The position numbers were made by a program, and so were the translations under genes. From Eudorina sp. 2006-703-Eu-15 (taxonomy: Eukaryota > Chlorophyta > Chlorophyceae > Chlamydomonadales > Volvocaceae), in contig BDSI01000034.1 of NCBI GenBank assembly GCA_003117195.1, positions 62,001-126,000 on the forward strand: a stretch of 64,000 bases of DNA, in the 5' to 3' direction. Of this stretch, positions 1 through 9,659 are shown one piece after another. Position 1 is the first letter of the stretch. Every line of letters starts with the position of its first letter. The notes beneath the pieces are model-generated. The model searched no databases. It had not been told where the DNA came from and worked only from the letters and a program-made list of their open reading frames with translations.

Positions 1-89
1 ACGCGTGGTGCGCGTGTGAGACCGGGATTTGCTTTCCCGCCGCGGACCCTGACGTCAACGAGCGCCTTCAGACCCCGCTCGCGGCTCAC

Positions 90-1808
90 CCTCGCTCTTG
101 ATGTAGACCAGGAAGGGCACCACCCCGGGGTGGCGCTGCAGCAGCTGCATCACCAGCCCCACATGCAGGTGAACCCCCTCCACCACCAGGCTCTGGCGCC
201 GGGACTCAAAGCCGCAGATCAGCTGCTCCAGCTGCTCCGAGACCAGCTCGCACTGCGCCTTGTAGCCCCGGATAGCCAGGTCGTGCGCGCTGAGGCCACC
301 GCCGCCACTCGCGCCACTGGTGCCCGCACTGCCGCTGCCCGGCGGCAACAGCCCCGCCGCGGTCGCCGCCGCCGCGGCGAAGGCGGCCGCGGCCGCGGCC
401 GCGCCGGCGGCGCTGCCGCCGCCGTCAGGCGGCGGAGTCTGCGGGGGAGCTCCAGCGGGGCTTCCCCCTGTCGTCTGTTGTTGTTGTTGTTGTCCTTGTA
501 GCAGCAGTTGGCGCCGGGCTCCATCGAGGGCCTGCTGCTTGCGCAGCGCCTCTCCGGCCTCGTAGGTGGATGCGAACAGCAGGGGGGTCTCCTCCACGGT
601 GGTGAAGCCCCGCATCATGTGCCGCACGGTGTCGGTGGACAGGACGGTGCTGATGCCCAGCCGGCCGGCCTGGCGGGCAGCAACAGCGTACCGGGTAGAA
701 ACACCGGGCGGCATGCACACGGGGCGGTACCAGGACGGTAAATCGGGCGGCTCAAACAGGGAAGCAAGCAGGTAAGCAACATCTGGAAGCAAACGACGTC
801 ACCAGATACCGGTGACCCGGTGACCAGGTGACCGGCTGCATGTGCATCCCGGGGGGGGAGGGAAACAGCTGACCGCGGGCGCCGCACGCGCCGCAGGGCA
901 CGGGCCTTCGATGCATTCCGTTACGTGTGCGCAACCGAGCGGAAAAGTCGCGGCTTCAAGTTAGATGGCTCGTTGGACACCCCGGATGGCTACAGGACGT
1001 TCCGGGTGTACAGCGCACGACGAGACAAGGGTCCCTGAGGCCACATCACTGGCCCCGGGGGCTGAGGAGTCATGCATAGGTGTGCCAGGCTGCCAGGCCG
1101 GTGGGCCGCCAACCAACCCGCACGAGGTCGCTGATGATCCGCACCAAGATGGACGCCAGGGTGGACTTGCCGCTGCCGCTGGTGCCACAGAGCAACACGA
1201 TGATGTGCCGCCGGCGCTCCTTCAAGCTGAAACACAGCAAGGGGGGAGGAGGGGGTTATAGGAAGTTGGTAGACGGGGAGGTCAAGGGAGGCGACATGAT
1301 GCGCTGGGAGTGTCGTGTGGGCCGAGTTGATGTGGCGGGGGTTTGGGGGACGAAGGGTCTGGCACGCCCCGGGGTTTTGGCCTGAAGCAGGAGGAAGGTG
1401 CCCGTCCACAACGGGCGTGTTACCCCACCTGCAGGCTGCCTTGATCTCATCTGAGGAAGGTGCGTACTTGTAGTTGTATTCGGTCAGCGTGCTGCACACG
1501 AGCTCGTAGAACTCGGAACGCGGCATGGTGACGTATACGGCGCCCTCGATGTGGGGCCCAACACCCCACAGCTGCCGACTTCCAGAACTGAATTTTCGCC
1601 AGTCTGCTGCGAAGGCTTCCAGCTTCTGGAACACGAGCTGTGCGGCTTTGTACGCGTGGCGAGGCTTACAACCCATAAACTGGAGCATCCCGCGAATGGC
1701 ATCGCGTGTATAGCGAGCCCCAGAGGGCCGACGCTCCTCCGCGGTCGGATAATCCAGGCCCTTGGTGACGCACACAAAGGCAACTCGTGGGCCTGTGTGC
1801 CAGTCCAT
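90..1808 (-). CDS. LPA1-like P-loop NTPase (2-phosphoglycerate-kinase-like), partial at window edge
   Basis: Exons 1808-1429, 1226-1145 and 669-90 join in phase and give about 347 residues; the last visible exon ends at a GTGAGC donor at 89-84, so the rest lies left of the window. Residues 23-60 hold the conserved ARYTRDAIRGMLQFMGCKPR block. Exon 2 carries the Walker A motif GTSGSGKS (about residues 141-148). Exon 3 continues with GRLGISTVLSTDTVRHMMR. This order matches plant LPA1 (low phytic acid 1) proteins, which resemble archaeal 2-phosphoglycerate kinase and affect phytate levels; the exact reaction in plants is not settled. A lineage-specific Gln/Gly/Ala-rich insert (encoded at about 320-500) interrupts the kinase domain. 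The ATG at 1808 opens the conserved block, but an earlier exon is possible. Divergent from the gene at 2367. Family assignment is firm from the motif run; function is by homology. Confidence 0.85.
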
Positions 1809-2366
1809 CGTTGCCCGCTGACGCCTGCGTTTCTTCTCCTTATTCCTGTCGATCTACTACAACATTTGTAAAAACGCAGGATAGTGCAACGATCAGCACG
1901 TTGCAGTGTAAGCAGTTACACTGCCATGTTATACACGAGTCATCTATCAGAGAGAAAGGTCAAGTGTGTGCGTTGGGGCGCCTATGAAATTCGCAGGATC
2001 AAATATCGTTGTAACAGGTCCAAATGTGAGCGCTGTAGGGTAATCCTGGGGGAGCCCTGTCCGTTGAGCGAACGATCACGGGCAAACGAACAAATCGTTG
2101 GAAACTGCCGCATGTTGAATCTCTTTCAGCCAACATCCTCTTGAAGTGCTATTACAGGAAACTTATATTGCTTAATGTGAAAAGAATCAGCGACCCTGAC
2201 ATAGCCAGCTCCGCTCGGCATAACGCTCAAAATAGGGCATTTGTACTAAATTCAACGTCTTGTGGCTATCCTGCTGCAGCTCCAATGCAAGCCCTTTGTG
2301 TATACGTAATGTCCGCCCTCATGCGGTAATGACAAACCTTGGTAGACGTACAGACCTCGACACACT
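1809..2366. other. Divergent intergenic region
   Basis: 558 bases between the starts of the minus-strand LPA1-like gene and the plus-strand gene at 2367. It is less GC-rich than the flanking exons, has no convincing reading frame, and probably holds both promoters. No clear TATA box was seen. Confidence 0.5.
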
Positions 2367-4816
2367 ATGCCAGCCGTCAGCGGGGCTCCTTCTGACGCCG
2401 CCGCGAGAGCACTACCGCGCAGACCGCAGCTATTTCCTCGCCGTCTTCCGCAAACGGTCACTGCCGCAACGCCCCATCGGAGAAGCCCCGTACCGGCGCC
2501 ACCCGCCGCCCCCGGTCCGCGCGTGCGCCCACACCCGTCTGTGCTGCTCGATCTGACCTGCGCGGCGTGCTGCATCTTCTTCCTAGCTTCATCCGCCTCT
2601 CGTCATGTCAGCGACTCAGCAACAGCGACAGCTACAGCTCCGAAAACATCCCGCGCTGCTGAGACCGCAGCCTCCGCCCAGCCCGCTGCTACAGCGGCTC
2701 CTCACTCCATACGCGAATGGACGGTTGTTGGGGCGGTGGCGGGTTGCACACTGGTGATGGCGGTCAGCAACGCCTGGTTCAAGATTTCGGGCTCCGGGTG
2801 AGGGCACTGGAGGGGCGGGTGAGGGCACTGCGGGGAAGGGTAACGGCGAGAGATAGGGCGGGAGGGAGGGGCCAGAAATAGGGACGGAGGGAGGGATGGG
2901 GCGGCCTTCTGTGTGTCGTAGTGCTGCCGTCCCAACGTCTATCAGTCGGGGCGCTTGTGGACAGCACTTACAAAGGCTAACGCGAGCCCGTTCGGGCGTT
3001 GTCAATGCATGCACGCATTCCTGCACGCAGGCGCTCCCAGACAGCGGGCACGGCGGTGGCGACGGAAGCGGCCGCGCGGCTGGCCCGGTTGGAGGCGCTG
3101 ACGGACAAGCAGCTCGCGGAGTTCAGCGCGGCTGTGCGGCAGATCGACAAGCTGCAGGTGGGCGGGTGGGGCGGGCGGGGCGGAGCGGGTGGGGCGGAGC
3201 GGGTGGGGCGGAGCGGGTGGGGCGGAGCGGGTGGGTGCTGGGTGGGGCCAAGAGCGGATGACGGTGGTCGGCCCATCATCGTCCCGTTGCATTCCCCCGT
3301 CCCTCGTCGCCTCCATGTATGAGTTGATATGATGTGATATGATGTGATGCGTTGCGATGCGTTGCGATGTGTTTGGGTGTGATGTGATATGATGTACGGG
3401 GATGCTGAGTCAGCCGCTGGTGCCAGTCGTATTTGCGGCCCCGCCCGCCCGCTCGCGTGCGGACGTCGCAGATGCGCGGTCCAGCCTTCCCCAAGTCACC
3501 GGACCGCTGCTCTGGCAGCAGCGCAGCTTCAAAATATCTTCTTCCAATTTCCACAACCCCAGTCCCCTCTCAGGACATGCCCCCACATCACACGCACGCG
3601 GGTTCGTTTTCTAATCATACACGCATTCGGTCAGGCGGGTCTCTTCTCTAAACGCACCCTTAAACCCTTCGGGTTTATTTCTTTTTTCAACTTGACCCCT
3701 AAACCCTAAACCTTAACCTCTTGAACGACAGGTTCGCACGCGACTGACCAGCGGCGATATCAAGAGGCCGATAGCGCAGGTGGGGTCAGGTGGGCCCTGT
3801 CGGGAGAGGCCTCTGCCTGGCTGGCTGGCTGACTGGTTGGATGACTGCATGGATGGCTTGTTGGATGAATGCTTGCGATGGCCAGCTGGCTGCCAAGCTG
3901 CATACATAGTTGGCTGGGTGCCGGGCTGCTTACGCAACACGCATCGTAGGCCCTACGGCGTAGGGCACCATGTGTCCGTTTGGTGCTTCACCTCCGCAGC
4001 TGCAATCCTCGGCGGCTGACCAGTCGGCGGTGCTGGTGAGGCTGGCTGGCGAGCAGGAGGCGTTGCGGGGGCAGCTGCGGGACACCCAGGCGCTGCTGGC
4101 GGCGCTGCAGGGACTCACCGCCAAGCAGTTCCAGGTGGGCGGGGCGGGGTGCGGGGCGGGGCGGGGTGCGGGGCGGGGTGCGGGGCGGGGCGGGGCGGGG
4201 CGGGGTGCGGGGCGGGGCGGGGTGCGGGGGGAGGCGCACGGGGAACTCCAGGGGGGCCCCACCAGGCGCCTAGGTGTACGGCCGCCGGGGGACCGCCGCT
4301 GTGGGGTCCCCCGGCCGTGCGAGGCGTGCGCACCTCCGGACGGAGGGCTGGCCCCTTTCTCTGGCTGGCTGGCGCCTCGCTGCGCTGCGCTGACGGGCCC
4401 CCGGGGGAGTGCCCACACCGGAGGGGTTTGTGCGGCTCTCCGCTCGTCGCGCTGCGAGTGGGTGACTTCTCGCTTGATGTGCGACATCGAAATATTATAT
4501 ATACATACATATATACACCGTGGATGTATATTGTCGGTGTTGTTGATTGGCGGTCCTGCGCCGCTGGTGTTCGACCCTACCAACATGGTTGATGTCTTCA
4601 CGAGCACCCACCCGCACCTAAACCCCAACACCACCGCCACCACCACGTCGCCACCACCACCACGACCGAGGCCCCCAGGTGACGGTGGAGGCCATCAAGC
4701 AGCTGAGGGCGGCGCAGGCGTCAGCGGCTGCCGGGGCGGCGGAGTCGACTGCGCCGGCGTCGGCGGCAGTGTCCGGGGGCGCAGCGCCGGGGTCGCGGGC
4801 GCCGTCGGCGACCTGA
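2367..4816 (+). CDS. Membrane-anchored coiled-coil protein of unknown function (five exons)
   Basis: Exons 2367-2797, 3031-3157, 3732-3779, 4000-4134 and 4679-4816 join in phase and encode 292 residues. Donors are GTGAGG, GTGGGC, GTGGGG and GTGGGC; acceptors end in CAG. The first 110 residues are rich in Arg, Ala, Ser and Pro and look like an organellar targeting region. A hydrophobic segment (VVGAVAGCTLVMAVSNAWF) around residues 119-137 could span a membrane. Exons 2 and 4 encode Ala/Leu/Gln-rich helices with heptad-like spacing (LARLEALTDKQLAEFSAAV and LVRLAGEQEALRGQLRDTQ), probably coiled coil. The tail is Ala/Ser/Pro-rich. I do not recognise the family. The start is the only in-frame ATG before the targeting-like region. 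Splicing is inferred from phase and consensus only. A plastid or mitochondrial membrane location is a guess. Confidence 0.65.
3172..3240. repeat. GC-rich 14-bp minisatellite in intron 2
   Basis: Tandem copies of GGGTGGGGCGGAGC, about four to five units, directly after the exon 2 donor of the coiled-coil protein gene. Confidence 0.8.
4137..4230. repeat. GGGGCGGGGTGC repeats in intron 4
   Basis: Irregular 5- to 12-bp GC-rich repeats begin just after the exon 4 donor. The layout resembles the G-rich introns of the KH-domain gene further right. Confidence 0.75.
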
Positions 4817-5041
4817 CATACCGGGTGCCGTTCTCGTCCGAGCCGTCGACAAGCCGGCCGCGCTCACCCGCACCCGCACCCGCACCCGCACCCGGCCCAG
4901 GCGCGCACCCCACCCGCATCTGGCCCCAGGCTCGGGGTGGGGACGGCCACCGCCTGCGCCGCCATCATCTTGTCCAAATCACCTTGTTCGAATCATGGAA
5001 GCGCGGCAGCCTCTGTTGAGCAGAGGCTGGCACGGAGAGGC

Positions 5042-5046
5042 TGTAA
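5042..5046 (+). terminator. Possible TGTAA polyadenylation signal
   Basis: TGTAA, the usual volvocine polyadenylation signal, lies 226 bases past the stop of the gene ending at 4816. It is the first one downstream. Confidence 0.45.
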
Positions 5047-5553
5047 GCTGATTGTCTTACAAATCCGCATAAGGTTGCGGGAGGAGCCCTCCAGGTGCGG
5101 ACGGGACTTGCAGGAGGAGGAGTACAGGGAGGGGGCCGAGGGGGTTGTCGACTGACACCGGAGAGGAAGTGAGGGACAGCCAGAAGGGAGGTCAATTCGT
5201 CCAGCCACTCCCACGACGGGAGCGGGGTGGCAATGTGGCCTTGAGCAGCGGATGGAGGCTCAGCGATGAGATCTGGACCAGGCCGGTGGGGCGAACCGTG
5301 TGGGTGGGGGCCGCCCCACACGGCACGATTGACCCGTGGGTCGGCGGAACTGGGTCGGACGGCGCGCGACCGCGGGGTGAGAGGCGGTGCAACGCGTGGA
5401 CTGAATGCAGCCACCGAGGCATCCCCACCGGTCCTCAACATCAAACAACTTGGGACCGGCCGGCCGCCCCTCGGACGCCATTACTGCCGTACTGTAGATA
5501 GACGCTGTCGTTTCACGGTGTCGGGTGAGGTACGAAGGCTACGCTGGGCTACT

Positions 5554-5597
5554 GCTGTCGCCGATGACCCACGGGGTCCATCGTGGTTACGATGATC
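5554..5597 (+). mobile_element. Retroposon 3' end, copy 1
   Basis: CTGTCGCCGATGACCCACGG then GGTCC and a diverged end (TCGTGGTTACGATGATC). It matches the 3'-end family seen at 26819, 30295, 44528 and elsewhere. Confidence 0.55.
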
Positions 5598-6938
5598 ATA
5601 TCCATCATTACAAGTGCTGTGGATAGGGTCACGAATGCCTCCGGACGGCGGGATGCGGCGAGAGACGCCGATTCCAGCACGCCACGAACGCCCTATTCGG
5701 TGTCTGAGACAACTGGCAGTTCCTGTCCGTAAAAGCCCTACAACCCACAGCAGCCCCGCCGGCAAACCCGGCCGTGCCCCACGCGCGCCCGCGCCCCTGC
5801 AGCTAGACTCCCCCTCAAGACTCCGCCCGCCAGCTCCAAAATCCAACAATTGCACACAAAAAAATACCATAACTAGGGTACAGGCGCCGGGTTGCATCCC
5901 CCCCCTGGACACCCGGAGGTGACAGGTGAGGTACCCCCCGGCCCAGTACGACCGCTAGAGGTGGAATGGTAAGAGGTTGGCTAACACTACTAAAGATACA
6001 CTACGCGCCGCGGTCGGGGCGCCTATCCGTTGTCCATCCGCACAGCCAACCGCATCAGCTAGTTACAACCGTCAGGTCACTTGCCCACGTCCGTCTGTCT
6101 GGCTGGAAGGAAAGATGACGCCGCAGTGCCCCGCCCGCCCGCCCGCCCGCCGGCGCCGCAGACCTCACTCGCCGCCCCACCGTCACATCTACGAAGGCCC
6201 CTGGGGTTGTTCACCCCAGCCTAACCTCTCTCAACAGGTTCACAACTAAGCAAGTACGGGCCCGGCCGGGAATCAATCGGCAACACCCCGCCTAAAGAAC
6301 TCTCACTGAAATGAGCGAGTAACGACGGACAGACTGAAGGAGGCCTACCGTGCTACGACTAGGCCCCGATTACGACTACACCCCGAAAGGCAAAATCACC
6401 AGCCAGGGTGGCAAGGTGGCAGCTACCCGCTGGACGCATTCCTGCGCCCCGGGCGCCTCTAATTGAACCACCATCCCATCTATCCGGGGTAGGCGCTGTC
6501 CACGTTAATGTGCTACGATGTATTCTAGGACGCCCCCCGGCGCCGCCCCTGGACCCACCTAGGAAGTAACCTTGACCCCGAGTACGACACACCTGTGCTT
6601 GATTGGCACGAGGAGATCGCCCTTCGCCCCACGGGCCCCCTTCGCCAACTGAGAAATCCCATCCGACGGCTGACACCTCCGCCAGCCATGCCAATTTCAA
6701 TCATACTCCGACGCCGTACTGCCGTACTGCCTACCTCCACCTTCCGCACCGCCCGCGCGCCCACCGTTGCCGTCGTTGTCGTACCAGTCCGTGCCACGGC
6801 TCAGGTCATCCGTGACCGTACCGCACTGTCCGTCAACAAACTGCGCGCCGTGTTCTCATGACGACTCAACAGGGTCCACGTGCCGCCAGCGACCCCATCG
6901 CCATGGGCACCCCATCGCTCAGCCAGGGCCCCGCCGCG

Positions 6939-7067
6939 CCGCTACCCCATGGGACCAGTTCGTTCTTCGGGTTTATTTCTTTTTTCAAAGTAACCCCATG
7001 GGACCAGTATTTCTGGGTGTGCCCGGGTTCGTGTTCGGGTTTCTTTCTTTTTCAATTGAACCCCATG
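6939..7067. repeat. Two-copy tandem repeat near the sulfotransferase 3' end
   Basis: CCCCATGGGACCAGT occurs twice, each time followed by a stretch ending TTCGGGTTT(A/C)TTTCTTT. A related GGGTTTATTTCTTTTTTCAA string lies at about 3670-3690, so the unit is dispersed. Nature unknown. Confidence 0.6.
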
Positions 7068-7114
7068 GCCACGGCGGCCTGGGCCCACCGCGCGCAGCCC
7101 CCGGTGCTCCTTCC

Positions 7115-9319
7115 TCACGTGGCGGCGGCCCCGCGGGTCGCGTCATGGGTGCGGCGCCGAGACAGACCGTGCAGCGTCGACTTGAGCCGCAGCAGCCGGC
7201 GGCCGTTGCGGCGGCTGATCGAGACCACGGCCGGGCCCCGGCCGCCAGCGCCCGCCGCCGTCAACCCCGCCCGGCTGCTCACCGCCCCCAGCGGCCTGGC
7301 GCCTGCGCTGCCGGCAGACCCTTGAGTGATGAGGTCTGACTGTCCGGCAGCACTGGAGTCCCCAGCCGCCGCCGTCTTCGGCGCGGCGGCGGCGGCGGCC
7401 AGCGCCGCCGCCTTCGGCGGCACCTGCACCTCCCGCAGCCGCTCCGCCAGCGCCGCCGCCGCCGCAGGCCCGCCCGTCGACACGTAACCGCACTGCTCAC
7501 CGCCGCTCCCGCTCCCAACCCCATCTGCCGCGCCCGCGCCGCCACCCACCAGCGCGCCGCCCGCCGCCGCGTCCGCCAGCCCCACGAACCCCCACAGCAT
7601 CGCGTCCAGCGCCGCCATTTCCCGCGCGAAGCCGTACAGCTCCACATCCGGAGCGTTACGCGCCAGCAGCGCGCCGTAGTCCCCGGGCAGCGCTACCTCA
7701 TCACCCAGCTCGTTCGAACTGCGGACCGCCGCCTCCCGCAGCCCCGCCGCCGTCCAGCCCAGTCCGCACCGCAGCGCCGCGTCGTTGGCGCCCTTGTCCT
7801 CCAGCACCAACAAGATATCGTGCTGCAGGGCCGCGAGCTTGGCCAGCTCGGCGTGTTGCTGCCCGACCGCCAGGACCGGGAACTCGAAGAAGCGCTGCCC
7901 CAGCAGGCTGCGGGTGTAGTAGTTGTCGACGGCGGCGGGCATGAGGCGCTCCCAGAACCCAGACGTGCGGTTCAGGAACGCGGGCTGGGTGTCGACGTCC
8001 AGGTAGTACTCCTTGTAGAGCTTCTCCACCCAGCCGATCTGGGAGCGCAGCCGGTCGTGGGGGTGCCGCAGCATGATGAGGTTCACGAAGTCGCGCTCGC
8101 ACATGCGGCCCGAGGGCGTGGCGGCGGCGGCGGCGAAGGCCGCGGCCGCGGTGTTGGGGGATGCGCCGGATGATCCCGCTGCGGTGGTGCTGGTGGTGCT
8201 GGTGGTGGTGGCGGGTAAGGGGGTCGGACTGGCGGCGGCGGCGGCGGTGGGAGTGCGAAAGGGCGTGGGAGCGGGCGTGGCGTCGGAGGCGTAGATCGCG
8301 GCGGCTGCGGGGTCGATGGCGATGGCGGCGGCGGCGGTGGCCGCGGCGGCGGCGGCGGGGAGCAGCCCTTCGCCGGGCGGCGGGTTCGTGTATTCGTTGG
8401 CGTAGAAGGTGTAGCCGTCGCGCAGGAGGTACGCGCGGCGCTGGGCGCAGGTGTACGGCGGCCGGAAGGTGTGGAAGTTGACGAACCAGGGCAGGCCCTG
8501 GCGTGAGGACATCCGGGTCTGGAGGAACTTATGGCCGTTGTACGACACCCAGCGCGGCGAGTCGAAGAAGTCACGGATGAGGCAGTTGGTGCGCGTGTCG
8601 AAGCCCTGGGAGGCACAGCCGTTGGCGCCCGCGGCCTGGCACAGGTTGGTGCCGCCGGATTTGGACACGTGGAAGAACTGTACGGCACCGCGTGCCGCCG
8701 CGGAGACGCGGTGCGCCGCGAAGAGGTGCAGCAGGAGGTCGTCGACGGCGGCGGCGACGGCGGGCGGGAAGCGCGCGGCGCGGCGGACGCGCTGCGACAG
8801 TACGGCGCCGAGCAGCGTGCGGCGAGTTGCGGCGAAGCCGCGCCAGGGCGCCGCCGCCGCCGCGGTCCGCAGCTGCGCAGCGACGGCGCGCAGCGCGTCG
8901 GCCAGCGCGGCATCGTCGCCTGTCAGGTTGGCGCGGGCGAGTCGTACGGCCGTACGGACGAGGCCCATGGCGCCATCGTCTGCGAGCTCGGGCAGGAACG
9001 CGGCCTGCGTGACGTTCAGCTCCGTGGTGCTGTCCACCCAGCCGGAGAGCTGGTCGAACTGAGTGAGGGTGCGGCTCACTTGCTCGGGGCCCTTGCCGCC
9101 GAAGGTTCCGGTGAAGGCCTGCTCAAAGAGGAATGCGCCACCGGCATCGACGCGAGTCGATAAGATTTCTCGCCAGTGGTTGAGGAGGTCGTCGCCTGGC
9201 CATTGTTGCGACTCGAGAGGTTTGGAATCAGCTGATACGCCAGGACTGTGTGTGTAAAGGATTCCCAGCACCAGGGCGATTGCCGGCAGGAGCCGAACAG
9301 GCCCACGGTGGCAGCCCAT
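7115..9319 (-). CDS. Golgi-type membrane sulfotransferase (single exon)
   Basis: 734 residues, uninterrupted. An N-terminal hydrophobic segment (residues 9-23) suits a signal anchor, so the protein would be type II in the Golgi. Residues 215-227 (FFHVSKSGGTNLC) match the 5'-phosphosulfate-binding loop of PAPS-dependent sulfotransferases, and residues 411-426 (FVNLIMLRHPHDRLRS) match the 3'-phosphate-binding strand and helix. Between them lies an Ala/Thr/Pro-rich low-complexity insert (about 318-405) that is probably a surface loop. N-glycosylation sequons occur at about residues 102 and 131. The gene would transfer sulfate from PAPS to a glycan or protein; volvocine algae have heavily sulfated matrix glycoproteins, which fits, but the acceptor is unknown. 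The ATG at 9319 is the only one ahead of the anchor. It is divergent from the exonuclease gene 340 bases away. Confidence 0.85.
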   Translation of the reverse strand: MGCHRGPVRLLPAIALVLGILYTHSPGVSADSKPLESQQWPGDDLLNHWREILSTRVDAGGAFLFEQAFTGTFGGKGPEQVSRTLTQFDQLSGWVDSTTELNVTQAAFLPELADDGAMGLVRTAVRLARANLTGDDAALADALRAVAAQLRTAAAAAPWRGFAATRRTLLGAVLSQRVRRAARFPPAVAAAVDDLLLHLFAAHRVSAAARGAVQFFHVSKSGGTNLCQAAGANGCASQGFDTRTNCLIRDFFDSPRWVSYNGHKFLQTRMSSRQGLPWFVNFHTFRPPYTCAQRRAYLLRDGYTFYANEYTNPPPGEGLLPAAAAAATAAAAIAIDPAAAAIYASDATPAPTPFRTPTAAAAASPTPLPATTTSTTSTTAAGSSGASPNTAAAAFAAAAATPSGRMCERDFVNLIMLRHPHDRLRSQIGWVEKLYKEYYLDVDTQPAFLNRTSGFWERLMPAAVDNYYTRSLLGQRFFEFPVLAVGQQHAELAKLAALQHDILLVLEDKGANDAALRCGLGWTAAGLREAAVRSSNELGDEVALPGDYGALLARNAPDVELYGFAREMAALDAMLWGFVGLADAAAGGALVGGGAGAADGVGSGSGGEQCGYVSTGGPAAAAALAERLREVQVPPKAAALAAAAAAPKTAAAGDSSAAGQSDLITQGSAGSAGARPLGAVSSRAGLTAAGAGGRGPAVVSISRRNGRRLLRLKSTLHGLSRRRTHDATRGAAAT

Positions 9320-9659
9320 TGAACCGCCGGGATGAAAACAATTGTAGCGATCGTTAGAAGATTGTACTAGTAAGTCAGGCTTGTGGGTCTGGACATATAT
9401 GTGGGGCTACAACCCAAAACCAGTTCCTTGACACGCCATCATCAATACAGTTGGCCTCAACACAACATATGCAATTAAGAATATTGCGCAGGTTCACGTG
9501 TACGTTTGAAGTAAAGCCGCGCTGCACGCGCGCAATACAGTAGTGTCGTTAATTACCAGTCAGCATCCAACTAACAGCGGCGACAGACTGGCTGACTGGG
9601 GCGCGTAGACGCCATGGCGCGACCCATCAGAATGTGAAATTTCCAATGAGTTCCTACGA
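9320..9659. promoter_or_regulatory. Divergent promoter region, sulfotransferase / exonuclease
   Basis: 340 AT-richer bases between two divergent starts. A TATATG-like string near 9394-9400 lies about 75 bases ahead of the sulfotransferase ATG on the minus strand. No other element is clear. Confidence 0.4.

Larger units (their letters stand above)
4817..7114. other. Intergenic stretch between converging genes
   Basis: No gene supported. It holds the 3' UTR of the plus-strand coiled-coil gene, a retroposon 3' end near 5554-5597, and a two-copy repeat at 6939-7067. Reading frames around 5300-5900 and 6360-6860 are long only because stops are rare in GC-rich DNA. The frame near 6595 (beginning LDWHEEIALRPTGP) might be an old retroelement scrap, but I could not confirm it. 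Confidence 0.5.

Noticed and set aside
3697..3712. Telomere-like CCCTAAACCCTAAACC
   Set aside because: Only two units inside an intron's pyrimidine tract; too short to be a telomere relic.
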